In this document: positions 24,951 to 33,223 of the stretch, in pieces
Numbering within the stretch: the first letter of the stretch is position 1
Layout: each line of letters begins with the position of its first letter
Source of the DNA: an uncultured Ruminococcus sp.
Lineage (GTDB): Bacteria > Bacillota > Clostridia > Oscillospirales > Acutalibacteraceae
NCBI GenBank assembly: GCA_900543095.1
Contig: UQQD01000007.1
Coordinates: forward strand, 1 to 64,000
Length of the DNA stretch: 64,000 nt
Reading direction: 5' to 3'
Notes under the pieces: generated by a model
The model's database searches: none
Seen by the model: only the letters and a program-made list of their open reading frames with translations
Told to the model about the DNA's origin: nothing
Made by a program: the position numbers and the translations under genes

Positions 24951-25209
24951 TGCGGCATTTTTATGTCGAATCTCTTTATCGGTTTCAGGAACGGCACTTG
25001 CGGCTGTCCGCCGAGGAGCGACGCTGCATAAGGTAAGACCTGCGATTGATTATTATTGTTATTTTTTGTTTTTTTACTCTCGTTGGTGACTTGGTTTCGT
25101 TTCAAATTTAATAAATTGTTTGATATTATGGCGAGTTTAAACTCATTTTATTGGTTAATATGCCTAAAATACTGGCAAAAATTTTGGTTAAAAAAATCGC
25201 TGTGTATTA
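24951..25209. other. Intergenic region after pbp2, no gene seen
   Basis: GC-rich first 100 bases with weak hairpins, then AT-rich sequence. A perfect palindrome GAGTTTAAACTC lies near 25132-25143. No small gene, tRNA or repeat of family A or B is recognised. Confidence 0.5.
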
Positions 25210-25238
25210 TTGCTCTTTGGCGTTTTTTGTGATAGAAT
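25210..25238 (+). promoter_or_regulatory. Promoter of the MinD-like gene
   Basis: TTGCTC (25210-25215), 17-base spacer, TAGAAT (25233-25238), ~20 bases before the start codon. Confidence 0.55.
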
Positions 25239-25258
25239 AAAGCAGAGGTAGTGTGTTT

Positions 25259-25999
25259 ATGAATAATGTTATAGTTGTAGCTTCAGGCAAAGGCGGAACA
25301 GGCAAGTCAACTGTCTGCATTTGCCTTTCGGTTGCACTTGTAAGACAAGGCAAAAAGGTTTTGCTTATTGACTGTGACTGCGGAATGCGCGGTCTTGATA
25401 TTATGCTTGATATGGAGCAGGACATTCTTTTTGATGCATCCGACGCAGTTTGCGGCAACTGTTCATTTGAAGAAGCAATCTACAAAAGCAAGAACAACAG
25501 CAACCTTTATCTTATGGCGGCTCCGTTTGATACCGAAAACGAACTCAGTCCTTCGGTATTTAAGCAGCTTGTTGATTCGGTCAGGGACAGCTTTGATTTT
25601 GTTATCATTGATTCTCCTGCCGGAATCGGAACAGGCTTTATTACGGCGGCAACTCCTGCCGATTGTGCGCTTATTGTTACAAACGCCGAACCGACAAGTG
25701 TCCGCGGCGGTGTTAAGGTAAGGAAAAAGCTGGAGGCATTGGGCATTGGTAATATCCGTTTGGTTATAAATCGCTTTGACCGAAAGGTGTTCAAAAAGCT
25801 TGGATTTTACGATGACCTTGACGATGTTATTGACGCAGCTCAAACAAGGCTGATTGCCCTTGTGCCGTTTGATATTCGCATTTCAGTAATTATGCAAAGG
25901 GGTGCGGCGGGACTTAATTGGAGCGCTGTAAGCTCGGTTTTTGACTGCCTTGCGCTAAGGCTTGAGGGGCACAGCGTACCGCTTGCATTTAAGGGATAA
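25259..25999 (+). CDS. MinD/ParA-family ATPase
   Basis: 246 residues. Deviant Walker A motif SGKGGTGKST with the signature lysine, DCDCGMRGLD switch I region and IIDSPAGIGTG Walker B/switch II. In many Firmicutes a minC-minD-minE set follows the mre operon, which suggests a cell division site selection role. Here no minC or minE is seen, and the C-terminus (LEGHSVPLAFKG) lacks the basic amphipathic helix that ties MinD to the membrane. It may therefore be a divergent MinD or a related ParA/FleN-type positioning ATPase. ATG at 25259 has AGAGG upstream; GTG two codons earlier is possible. Confidence 0.8.
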   Translation: MNNVIVVASGKGGTGKSTVCICLSVALVRQGKKVLLIDCDCGMRGLDIMLDMEQDILFDASDAVCGNCSFEEAIYKSKNNSNLYLMAAPFDTENELSPSVFKQLVDSVRDSFDFVIIDSPAGIGTGFITAATPADCALIVTNAEPTSVRGGVKVRKKLEALGIGNIRLVINRFDRKVFKKLGFYDDLDDVIDAAQTRLIALVPFDIRISVIMQRGAAGLNWSAVSSVFDCLALRLEGHSVPLAFKG

Positions 26000-26033
26000 A
26001 ACTATATTTTGGATATTTAGGAGGAATTTGAAT

Positions 26034-26429
26034 ATGAATATAGCGCTTATTGCTCACGACGAAAAGAAAGAGCTTATGGTTCAGTTTTGTATAGCGTACT
26101 GCGGTGTCCTGAGCCGCAACAACCTTTGTGCGACAGGCACAACGGGTAAGATGGTTTCTGAGGCTACCGGTTTGACGATTCAGAAATTCCTCGCAGGTTC
26201 TCAGGGCGGCAGTCAGCAGATTGCGGCGAGGATAGCCTGTAATGAAATTGATATGCTTCTGTTTTTCAGAGATCCGCTAAGCCCGAAGCCGAATGAACCG
26301 AATGATATGAATATGCTCAGGCTTTGTGATATGCACAACATACCTGTTGCAACAAATATTGCTACCGCCGAGGTGCTTATCCACGGACTTGAGAGAGGCG
26401 ACATTGACTGGAGAAATGTTTTAAAATAA
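26034..26429 (+). CDS. Methylglyoxal synthase-like protein with altered active site
   Basis: 131 residues, usual length of MgsA (131-152). The fold signatures are clear: NIALIAHDEKK, ATGTTGKM (phosphate-binding), FFRDPLSPKP and IPVATNIATAEVLI. MgsA turns dihydroxyacetone phosphate into methylglyoxal with Asp71, His98 and Asp101 (E. coli numbering). The matching positions here are Ser60 (GGSQQ instead of GGDQQ), Asn87 and Asn90 (PNEPND instead of PHDPD). Thus the catalytic residues are missing by this alignment, and the protein may bind phosphate ligands without MgsA activity. RBS AGGAGG lies 9 bases before the ATG. It is 34 bases after the MinD-like gene, so probably cotranscribed. Confidence 0.85.
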   Translation: MNIALIAHDEKKELMVQFCIAYCGVLSRNNLCATGTTGKMVSEATGLTIQKFLAGSQGGSQQIAARIACNEIDMLLFFRDPLSPKPNEPNDMNMLRLCDMHNIPVATNIATAEVLIHGLERGDIDWRNVLK

Positions 26430-26445
26430 AACATACGATTTTTGC

Positions 26446-26482
26446 ATCGGGTGGCGTTGCGCCGCCCGATTATTGTGTTTTA
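26446..26482 (+). terminator. Terminator after the MinD-like/MgsA-like pair
   Basis: 11-bp stem ATCGGGTGGCG/CGCCGCCCGAT (26446-26470, one G-U pair), then TATTGTGTTTT. The GGGTGG in the stem recalls a T-box, but no other T-box element is present upstream of hisS. Confidence 0.6.
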
Positions 26483-26526
26483 AGGCGCTTTTTGTGTATA
26501 AATAATCAGAAAATGCGGAGGAAATT

Positions 26527-27831
26527 ATGGCATTAATAACTAAGAAAATCAAAGGAACAGAGGACGTTTTGCCAAAGCAGAGCTATCGTTGGCAGTTTGT
26601 TGAAAATGTTATGCGTGAAGAAGCACGAACCTACGGCTTTAAAGAAATTCGCACCCCTGTTTTTGAACATACCGAGCTTTTTGCGCGCGGCGTCGGTCAG
26701 ACTACCGACGTTGTGCAGAAAGAGATGTACACCTTTACAACCAAAGGCGGCGAAAGCGTAACGCTTCGTCCCGAGGGTACGGCGGGCGCGGCAAGAGCCG
26801 TGCTTGAACACGCCCTGCCAAACGAAGGTTTGCCGGTTAAAGCAAGCTACTTTGTATCCTGCTATCGCTATGAAAAGCCTCAGGCAGGCAGACTCAGAGA
26901 GTTTCACCAGTTTGGGCTTGAAGAATACGGCACACAATCCCCTGTTGCGGATGCCGAGCTGATTTGTGTGGCTCAGTCAATTTTTGACAGACTTCAGCTC
27001 CAAAATTTACGTCTTGAGATAAACTCTATAGGCTGTCCGACTTGTCGCGCGGAGTATCACAAAGCGCTCAGAAACTATTTTGAGCAATACAAGGACGAGC
27101 TTTGCGAAACCTGCCTTTCAAGACTTGACAAAAACCCGATGAGAATTCTTGACTGCAAAAGTCCTATCTGTTCAAAGATAGCCGAAGATGCGCCGAAGAT
27201 AACCGACTATCTTTGTGACGAGTGCAGAGAACACTTTGATTCGGTGCAGAAGTTTCTTGACGCCGCAGGCGTAAGCTATACGGTCAATCCGACCATAGTT
27301 CGGGGGCTTGACTACTACACAAAGACTGTTTTTGAGTTTGTGACCGACTGTATCGGCGCTCAGGGCACTGTATGCGGCGGCGGACGTTACGACGGACTTA
27401 TCGAGGAGCTTGGCGGAAATCACCTGCCGTCGCTCGGATTTGCAATGGGAATTGAACGTCTGCTTATGGTTATGGAAAAACAGGGCATAGAAATTCCAAA
27501 CTTTGACGAATGTTCGCTGTATATTGCCACAATGGGCGAAAAAGCTCAGGAAAAGGCGTTTGGACTTTTGAAAGAGCTGCGTGAATGCGGTGAAACCGCC
27601 GAAACCGACGTTGTGGGCAGGGGCTTGCGCGCTCAGATGAAGTATGCCGACAAGATAGGTGCAAAATACACCCTTGTAATCGGCGACAATGAGCTTGATG
27701 AAGGTTATGCCGAAGCTAAAAATATGGAAACGGGCAATAAGGTTAAACTGCCGCTTGACGAAAACTTTATGGAAAACTTTTTGAATATGATGTTTGCTGA
27801 TGAAACAGACGGCCTTTCCGAAGCTTTTTGA
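26527..27831 (+). CDS. hisS: Histidine--tRNA ligase
   Basis: 434 residues, normal length. Class II motif 1 region (RTPVFEHTELFARGVG), motif 2 (CYRYEKPQAGRLREFHQFG), the HisRS-specific RGLDYYTKTVFEF and motif 3 (LGFAMGIERLL) are all present, followed by the anticodon-binding domain from about residue 325. It attaches histidine to tRNA-His. It lies upstream of aspS, as in many Firmicutes. RBS CGGAGG before the ATG. Confidence 0.97.
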   Translation: MALITKKIKGTEDVLPKQSYRWQFVENVMREEARTYGFKEIRTPVFEHTELFARGVGQTTDVVQKEMYTFTTKGGESVTLRPEGTAGAARAVLEHALPNEGLPVKASYFVSCYRYEKPQAGRLREFHQFGLEEYGTQSPVADAELICVAQSIFDRLQLQNLRLEINSIGCPTCRAEYHKALRNYFEQYKDELCETCLSRLDKNPMRILDCKSPICSKIAEDAPKITDYLCDECREHFDSVQKFLDAAGVSYTVNPTIVRGLDYYTKTVFEFVTDCIGAQGTVCGGGRYDGLIEELGGNHLPSLGFAMGIERLLMVMEKQGIEIPNFDECSLYIATMGEKAQEKAFGLLKELRECGETAETDVVGRGLRAQMKYADKIGAKYTLVIGDNELDEGYAEAKNMETGNKVKLPLDENFMENFLNMMFADETDGLSEAF

Positions 27832-27918
27832 TATGAACGACAAATAAAATTCTGATTTGGCAGGAGAAGCATTAAGAGATGGCCGAATAGGAAAAAATTC
27901 AATCAGGTTTTATATATA

Positions 27919-28032
27919 ATGATTTTTGTGAAGGATATTCCGTCGGGCGTGGTAGCCGCAGGAAATCCGTGCAGGGTTATCAGGCGCATTACGGAGTCCG
28001 ATAAAACCGGATATCCGAACAACGGGCGCTGA
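27919..28032 (+). pseudogene. Relic of a hexapeptide-repeat acetyltransferase (Maa/LacA type), C-terminal fragment
   Basis: 37 codons from ATG at 27919 to TGA at 28030-28032. The stretch VKDIPSGVVAAGNPCRVIRR matches the very conserved C-terminal end of maltose/galactoside O-acetyltransferases. The N-terminal ~150 residues, including the hexapeptide repeats, are absent, and no RBS precedes it. It sits in the gap between hisS and aspS and is a decayed gene, probably after insertion and deletion. Seen directly in translation; the family name is from memory. Confidence 0.7.
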
Positions 28033-28091
28033 ACGGTTTAACACTGAAAGCCCTAAATGCAAATTGCAATTTATTTTGAGGAGATTTTGAT

Positions 28092-29870
28092 ATGGCAGAA
28101 TTTATGACAGGTTTGAAGCGTACACATTATTGTGGCGATTTGCGTCTTTCGGACGTTGGAAAAGAAGTGACGGTTTGCGGTTGGGTACAGCGCTGCCGTG
28201 ACCTCGGTCAGCTTATTTTTATTGATTTGCGTGACCGCACGGGAGTTGTTCAGCTTGCCTTTAACGACAAGACAGACAAGGAAATTTTTGACAAGGCGTT
28301 TTCGTGCCGAAGTGAGTTTGTGCTTGCCGCAAAGGGCAAGGTGCTTGAAAGAAGCGCAAAAAACCACGAGATTTCTACGGGCGATATTGAGGTGCTTGTT
28401 ACCGATCTGCGGGTGTTGTCAAAGGCCCAGACTCCGCCGTTTGAAATTGTTGACAACACAGAAACAAACGAAGAATTAAGACTAAAATACCGTTATCTTG
28501 ATCTTCGCCGCCGTCCGCTCTTAAACAACCTTATGACAAGGAGCAAAATCGCAAAGACCGCAAGGGATTATTTTGCCGAAAACGGTTTTGTTGAAATCGA
28601 AACCCCGATGATGATAAAGTCTACCCCCGAGGGAGCGAGAGATTATCTTGTTCCGTCAAGGATTCACAACGGCAAGTTTTATGCTCTGCCGCAGTCGCCT
28701 CAGATATACAAGCAGCTGCTTATGGTGTCGGGCTTTGACCGTTACATTCAGCTTGCACGGTGTTTCCGTGACGAAGATTTGCGTGCAGACCGCCAGCCTG
28801 AATTTACTCAGATAGATATGGAGCTGTCGTTTGTTGACGTTGAGGATATTCTTGAAATCAACGAGGGACTTTTCAAGAGAATTTTCAAGGACGTTTTGAA
28901 CAAGGAGCTGAAAACGCCGTTTGAGCGTATGACCTACAGGGACGCTATGAATAATTACGGTTCCGACAAGCCCGATATTCGCTTTGATATGAAGATTCAG
29001 GATATTTCAGATCTTGTTAAGGGCTGCGGTTTCGGCGTATTTTCGGGCGCTGTTGAAAACGGCGGCTCGGTAAGGGCTATTGTTGCCAAGAACGCCGCCT
29101 CGGTATATACAAGAAAAGAAATCGACAAGCTCACCGAATATGCAAAGGGTATCGGTGCAAAAGGGCTTGCTTATGTTCGCTGGGTAGACGAGCCGAACGC
29201 TTCGTTTAAGAAGTTTATGACTGATGATGAGCTTAATGCGATTTATGAAAGGCTCAACGCTGAAAAAGGCGACGTTATTCTTATTGTTGCAGATAAAAAC
29301 AGCACGGTGCTTTCTACTCTCGGTGCGCTCAGGCTTAAAATTGCAAAACGTCTTGACATTATTCCCGACGAGTTCAAGTTCCTTTGGATTGTTGACTTCC
29401 CGTTCTTTGAATACGATGAGGAGAGCGGAGAGTGGCTTGCAATGCACCACCCGTTCACTATGCCAAAGGAGGATTGCCTGCAATACCTCGACTCAGATCC
29501 GTCAAAGGTAACGGCAAAGGCTTTTGATCTTACCTTGAACGGAATTGAGCTTTCAAGCGGATCAATGCGTATTACCGACCCCGAACTTCAGGAAAAAATG
29601 TTTAAAGCGCTGAAGCTTACCGATGAAGAAATAGAGGCCAAATTCGGATTCCTTGTTGAAGCCTACAAGTACGGCGCTCCGCCTCACGGAGGAATGGGAA
29701 TCGGTCTTGACCGTGTGGCTATGCTGCTTTGCGGCGCAGACAGCCTGCGTGACGTCACGGCGTTTCCAAAGGTTCAGAACGCAAGCGAGCTTATGTCGTC
29801 CTGCCCTGCGCCTGTTGACAAGGAAAGCCTTGATGTTCTCGGAATTGCCGTTACAAAAACAGAGAAATAA
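28092..29870 (+). CDS. aspS: Aspartate--tRNA ligase
   Basis: 592 residues, the length of bacterial-type AspRS. N-terminal OB-fold anticodon domain (VTVCGWVQRCRDLGQLIFIDLRDRTG), class II core with motif 2 (RCFRDEDLRADRQPEFTQID), a GAD insertion domain (about 290-410) and motif 3 (GMGIGLDRVAMLL). It charges tRNA-Asp (or tRNA-Asp and tRNA-Asn if non-discriminating; the choice cannot be read here). RBS GAGGAG lies before the ATG. Confidence 0.97.
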   Translation: MAEFMTGLKRTHYCGDLRLSDVGKEVTVCGWVQRCRDLGQLIFIDLRDRTGVVQLAFNDKTDKEIFDKAFSCRSEFVLAAKGKVLERSAKNHEISTGDIEVLVTDLRVLSKAQTPPFEIVDNTETNEELRLKYRYLDLRRRPLLNNLMTRSKIAKTARDYFAENGFVEIETPMMIKSTPEGARDYLVPSRIHNGKFYALPQSPQIYKQLLMVSGFDRYIQLARCFRDEDLRADRQPEFTQIDMELSFVDVEDILEINEGLFKRIFKDVLNKELKTPFERMTYRDAMNNYGSDKPDIRFDMKIQDISDLVKGCGFGVFSGAVENGGSVRAIVAKNAASVYTRKEIDKLTEYAKGIGAKGLAYVRWVDEPNASFKKFMTDDELNAIYERLNAEKGDVILIVADKNSTVLSTLGALRLKIAKRLDIIPDEFKFLWIVDFPFFEYDEESGEWLAMHHPFTMPKEDCLQYLDSDPSKVTAKAFDLTLNGIELSSGSMRITDPELQEKMFKALKLTDEEIEAKFGFLVEAYKYGAPPHGGMGIGLDRVAMLLCGADSLRDVTAFPKVQNASELMSSCPAPVDKESLDVLGIAVTKTEK

Positions 29871-29933
29871 TTCAAAACTTATAGCAATATGTAAAAAATT
29901 TGATTGTTAATTTTGGCAAACGGAGGGAAGAAA

Positions 29934-30710
29934 GTGGAAACAGGTTATATTATGGCGACTGTTGCGGTTGCGGTTATCGTAATGCTGGTTCTGTCTGTTT
30001 TTATAGCATTACGCAGTAAGATAAGGAACTTTTCACGTTCGCTGTTCGGTACGGATTCATTGATTGACGGTTACAAACAACAAACCCATGAATATAACGA
30101 AACGCCCCGATCGCTCCACTCTATGACCAAGGTATATCTGCCCCTTATACTGCACGATTTTCCGGAATTTGAATATGAAGCATACAGAAATAAGGTCGAG
30201 TCGCTTTTGAGAAGCTATTTTACTGCCGTTTCCACAAAAAAAGCAAGTGCTCTTACCGAAGAATGTTCGCTTACTCTTAAAAACAATGTTCAGGGCATAA
30301 TCGACGACCTGAATTCCAAAAATCAGAAACAGATATTCAGTTCTGTTACGCTGCATGATATTCAGATTGCAAAATATGTAAAAAACGGAGCAACGGCGAC
30401 GGTGTTTTTTGAAGCTTCGGTCGGTTGTTACAGCTACATAGAGGACGAAAAAGGTAACGTAGTATCCGGCAGCAGGGAAGAGAAAAACCAGTCGGTGTAT
30501 CAGATAGGACTTGTTTATGTTCAGGATATAGACAAAATAGGCAGTCACCTTGAGGGATTGGGAATCAACTGTCCAAACTGCGGTGCGCCTGTTAAAACGC
30601 TGGGCAAAAAGGTTTGCGAATACTGCGGAACTCCTATTTCCGAGATCAACGTAAGAGCTTGGCAGTTTAATTCGGTTCTTGAAAACACATACCGCCAAAG
30701 ACCTTATTAA
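29934..30710 (+). CDS. Membrane-anchored Tim44-like protein with zinc ribbon
   Basis: 258 residues from GTG at 29934, which has GGAGGG six bases before it. One N-terminal membrane segment (about 7-27), then a region (about 55-200) resembling the Tim44-like/SnoaL-type alpha-beta fold (FPEFEYEAYRNKVESLLRSYF), and a C-terminal zinc ribbon of four cysteines (CPNCGAPV...CEYCGTPI, about 215-236). It precedes three genes with the same kind of zinc ribbon that resemble the Bacillus ydjG-ydjH-ydjI stress cluster. A role in membrane stress is inferred only from this context. Confidence 0.75.
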   Translation: METGYIMATVAVAVIVMLVLSVFIALRSKIRNFSRSLFGTDSLIDGYKQQTHEYNETPRSLHSMTKVYLPLILHDFPEFEYEAYRNKVESLLRSYFTAVSTKKASALTEECSLTLKNNVQGIIDDLNSKNQKQIFSSVTLHDIQIAKYVKNGATATVFFEASVGCYSYIEDEKGNVVSGSREEKNQSVYQIGLVYVQDIDKIGSHLEGLGINCPNCGAPVKTLGKKVCEYCGTPISEINVRAWQFNSVLENTYRQRPY

Positions 30711-30764
30711 TGTCTGCGCCGCTTAGGGCGCATAGAACATAATAAAATTTTGAACAATCACATA

Positions 30765-30793
30765 TTGCAATTTTCTGCAAAAAATATTACAAT
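30765..30793 (+). promoter_or_regulatory. Promoter of the SPFH/zinc-ribbon/TPM operon
   Basis: TTGCAA (30765-30770), 17-base spacer, TACAAT (30788-30793), 72 bases before the SPFH gene. Confidence 0.55.
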
Positions 30794-30864
30794 AAAAATT
30801 GAACGGTTTGTTTCTTTGCAAACTATACAATTACAATCAAACAAATTTAAAAGGAGAATTTATT

Positions 30865-32112
30865 ATGGGTATTATTAAAGCGGCGATAAACGCTGTAGGC
30901 GGTGCGCTTGCCGATTCATGGCTTGAGGTCATCGAGCCTGAGGCTATGGGTGAAAACACTTGTATCGTTCCCGGCCGACTAATCTCTCAGAACGGCAAAA
31001 GCCAGAACAAAAAAGGTTCTGAAAACATCGTTTCAAACGGTTCTGTTATTCACGTTTACGACGGTCAGTTTATGATCTTGGTTGACGGCGGAAAGATCGT
31101 TGACTTTACCGGTGAGCCGGGTTACTTTAAGGTTGACAACAGCTCTATGCCGTCGCTGTTTACAGGTCAGTTCGGCGAATCTATTAAAGAGTCGTTTAAC
31201 CGTATTAAGTTCGGCGGTGTTCCTTCGCAGGCTCAGAAAGTATTTTATATCAATATGCAGGAAATGAAAAACATCAAATTCGGCACTGCAAATCCCATTA
31301 ACTATTTTGATAATTTTTATAACGCCGAGTTGTTTATTCGTGCGCACGGTACATATTCAATTCACGTTACCGATCCGATGAAGTTTTATGAGCAGGTTAT
31401 TCCGCGTTCGGCAATTACAAACAACGAAAGCGTTGAATTTCAATCGCTCAACCAGCAGTACTGCGATGAGTTTATCGAAGCCTTGGGTTCTGCGATAAAC
31501 CAGTATTCCGCCGACGGCAACCGTATCAGCTTTATTACCTCAAAGAGCCGTGAACTCGGCAAATATATGAGCGATACTCTTGACGATGAGTGGAACCAGC
31601 TTCGCGGTATGGAGGTTGTTTCCGTAGGTATCAAGGTTTCTTACGACGAGGAGTCACAGAACCTTATCAATATGCGCAACAAGGGCGCAATGCTTTCTGA
31701 CGACAGAATTCAGAAGGGCTATGTTGCAGGCAACATTTCCGAAGGTCTTAAAGACGCAGGCTCAAATGCCAACGGAGCTATGGCAGGCTTTATGGGAATG
31801 GGTTTGGGTATGAACGCAGGCGCAAATATTCTCGGAAGCTACCCGAATCAGCCACAGCAACCGCAGCAGTATCAACAGCCTCAACAGCAATATCAGCAGC
31901 CTCAACAACCTCAGCAGACAGCTCAGACGGTTGCAGGTGCGGCAGCTCAGGGCGGCTGGAACTGCGAATGCGGAGCGACAAATACGGGAAAATTCTGTTC
32001 CGAGTGCGGACAGCCAAAGCCACAAGCTCCCAAAAAGCGTTTTTGTACCAACTGCGGAGCAGAGCTTGGAGAAAACGTAAAGTTCTGTCCCGAATGCGGC
32101 ACAAAGGCATAA
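30865..32112 (+). CDS. SPFH-domain protein with double zinc ribbon (YdjI-like)
   Basis: 415 residues. Residues ~30-290 form an SPFH/band-7-like domain of the YdjI (virion-core-like) family (WLEVIEPEAMGENTCIVPG at the start; EVVSVGIKVSYDEESQN in the core). A Gln/Pro-rich linker (about 330-355, visible as repeated CAG/CAA/CCG codons near 31845-31925) joins it to two C-terminal zinc ribbons (CECGATNTGKFCSECG and CTNCGAELGENVKFCPECG). In Bacillus, YdjI works with YdjG, YdjH and the PspA-like YdjF in guarding the membrane. No PspA is present here. RBS AAGGAG; ATG at 30865. Confidence 0.85.
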   Translation: MGIIKAAINAVGGALADSWLEVIEPEAMGENTCIVPGRLISQNGKSQNKKGSENIVSNGSVIHVYDGQFMILVDGGKIVDFTGEPGYFKVDNSSMPSLFTGQFGESIKESFNRIKFGGVPSQAQKVFYINMQEMKNIKFGTANPINYFDNFYNAELFIRAHGTYSIHVTDPMKFYEQVIPRSAITNNESVEFQSLNQQYCDEFIEALGSAINQYSADGNRISFITSKSRELGKYMSDTLDDEWNQLRGMEVVSVGIKVSYDEESQNLINMRNKGAMLSDDRIQKGYVAGNISEGLKDAGSNANGAMAGFMGMGLGMNAGANILGSYPNQPQQPQQYQQPQQQYQQPQQPQQTAQTVAGAAAQGGWNCECGATNTGKFCSECGQPKPQAPKKRFCTNCGAELGENVKFCPECGTKA

Positions 32113-32128
32113 TGTCGAGGGGTAGGGT

Positions 32129-33223
32129 ATGGCTACAGTAAATTACAAATGTCCGAATTGCGGCGGACCGCTGCAATTTAATCCCGACAAGCAGAAGTTC
32201 AGTTGTGAATACTGTATGTCGGATTTTGACGAAAAGACCATTCAGGACCTGTATGCAGAAAAAGAGGCTCAGCAGAGCCGTGCAGACAGGGACGAACAGC
32301 GTGCAAAGGAAAAGGCTGAAAAAGCCGCCGAGCAAGGCGAAGAAGTGCAGGAGGACGCAGTTGTCTATACCTGCCCAAGCTGTGGAGCAGAGGTGGTAAC
32401 AACCGCTTCAACCGCCGCAACTACTTGCTTCTATTGCCAAAATCCCGTAGTTTTGGGAGGTCGATTGTCTGGCGAGTTCAAGCCCGACAGGGTAATACCG
32501 TTTGCGCTTTCAAAGCAAGCTGCAATTAAAAAGTTTATGGAGATGTGCCACAAAAAGTTGTTTTTACCAAAGAGCTTTGCAAGCGAAAAGCAGTTTGAAA
32601 AATTCAGCGGCGTTTATTTTCCGTACTGGTATATTGATGAGCAAAAAAGTGCAAGCATCGTAGCGAAGGGCGATAAGGTTCGCACTTGGACTTCGGGCAC
32701 AAAGCAGTACACCGAAACAAGCACATATCGACTCTACAGATCCGGCGATCTTGTGATAAAAAATGTTTTTGAGCGTGCTCTTAAAAACGATGACCGTGAG
32801 ATGCTGCAGGGTGTTCATCCTTATGATCTGACAAAAGCGCATAAATTTTCAATGTCATATCTTTCGGGTTTTCAGGCTGAAAAACGTGACCTTGAAAGGG
32901 CAGATGTTGCTCAGGAGGTTGAAAAGCGTATTCAGGATTATGCAGAAGAGATTTTGAAAAAAACGATGGACGGTTATTCGTCTATTCGCACCGAAAGCTA
33001 TAATGATAAAACCGAGCTGGAGTCGTGGAATTACACGCTTTTGCCCGTGTGGATAACAACCTATAAGTACGGCGGAAAAATTTGGCCGTATGCAATAAAC
33101 GGTCAAACAGGCAAAACCTACGGGAAGCTTCCCGTGTCAAAAGGAAAGGTTGCGCTGCTGTTTGCAATAGTAACGGTTATTGTGTTTATTTTAGGTGTGT
33201 TGGGAGGTCTGTTGCTCTTATGA
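32129..33223 (+). CDS. Zinc-ribbon membrane protein, YdjG-like
   Basis: 364 residues. Two N-terminal zinc ribbons (CPNCGGPLQF...CEYCMSDF, residues 8-30; CPSCGAEV...CFYCQNPV, about 91-112) flank an acidic/basic helical stretch. The middle (about 115-325) contains the RVIPFALSKQAAIKKF and FPYWYIDEQ segments typical of the YdjG family. One membrane segment ends the protein (about 341-363). The stop overlaps the next start (ATGA). Confidence 0.82.
   Translation: MATVNYKCPNCGGPLQFNPDKQKFSCEYCMSDFDEKTIQDLYAEKEAQQSRADRDEQRAKEKAEKAAEQGEEVQEDAVVYTCPSCGAEVVTTASTAATTCFYCQNPVVLGGRLSGEFKPDRVIPFALSKQAAIKKFMEMCHKKLFLPKSFASEKQFEKFSGVYFPYWYIDEQKSASIVAKGDKVRTWTSGTKQYTETSTYRLYRSGDLVIKNVFERALKNDDREMLQGVHPYDLTKAHKFSMSYLSGFQAEKRDLERADVAQEVEKRIQDYAEEILKKTMDGYSSIRTESYNDKTELESWNYTLLPVWITTYKYGGKIWPYAINGQTGKTYGKLPVSKGKVALLFAIVTVIVFILGVLGGLLLL

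Noticed and set aside
26446..26470. Possible T-box leader before hisS because of GGGTGG
   Set aside because: No stem I, specifier loop or full T-box sequence is present; the hairpin reads as a simple terminator.
27172..27843. 223-codon frame antisense to hisS
   Set aside because: Shadow of the synthetase gene with no protein family features.
31845..31925. Short tandem repeats of CAG/CAA/CCG
   Set aside because: They encode the Gln/Pro linker of the SPFH protein and are in frame.
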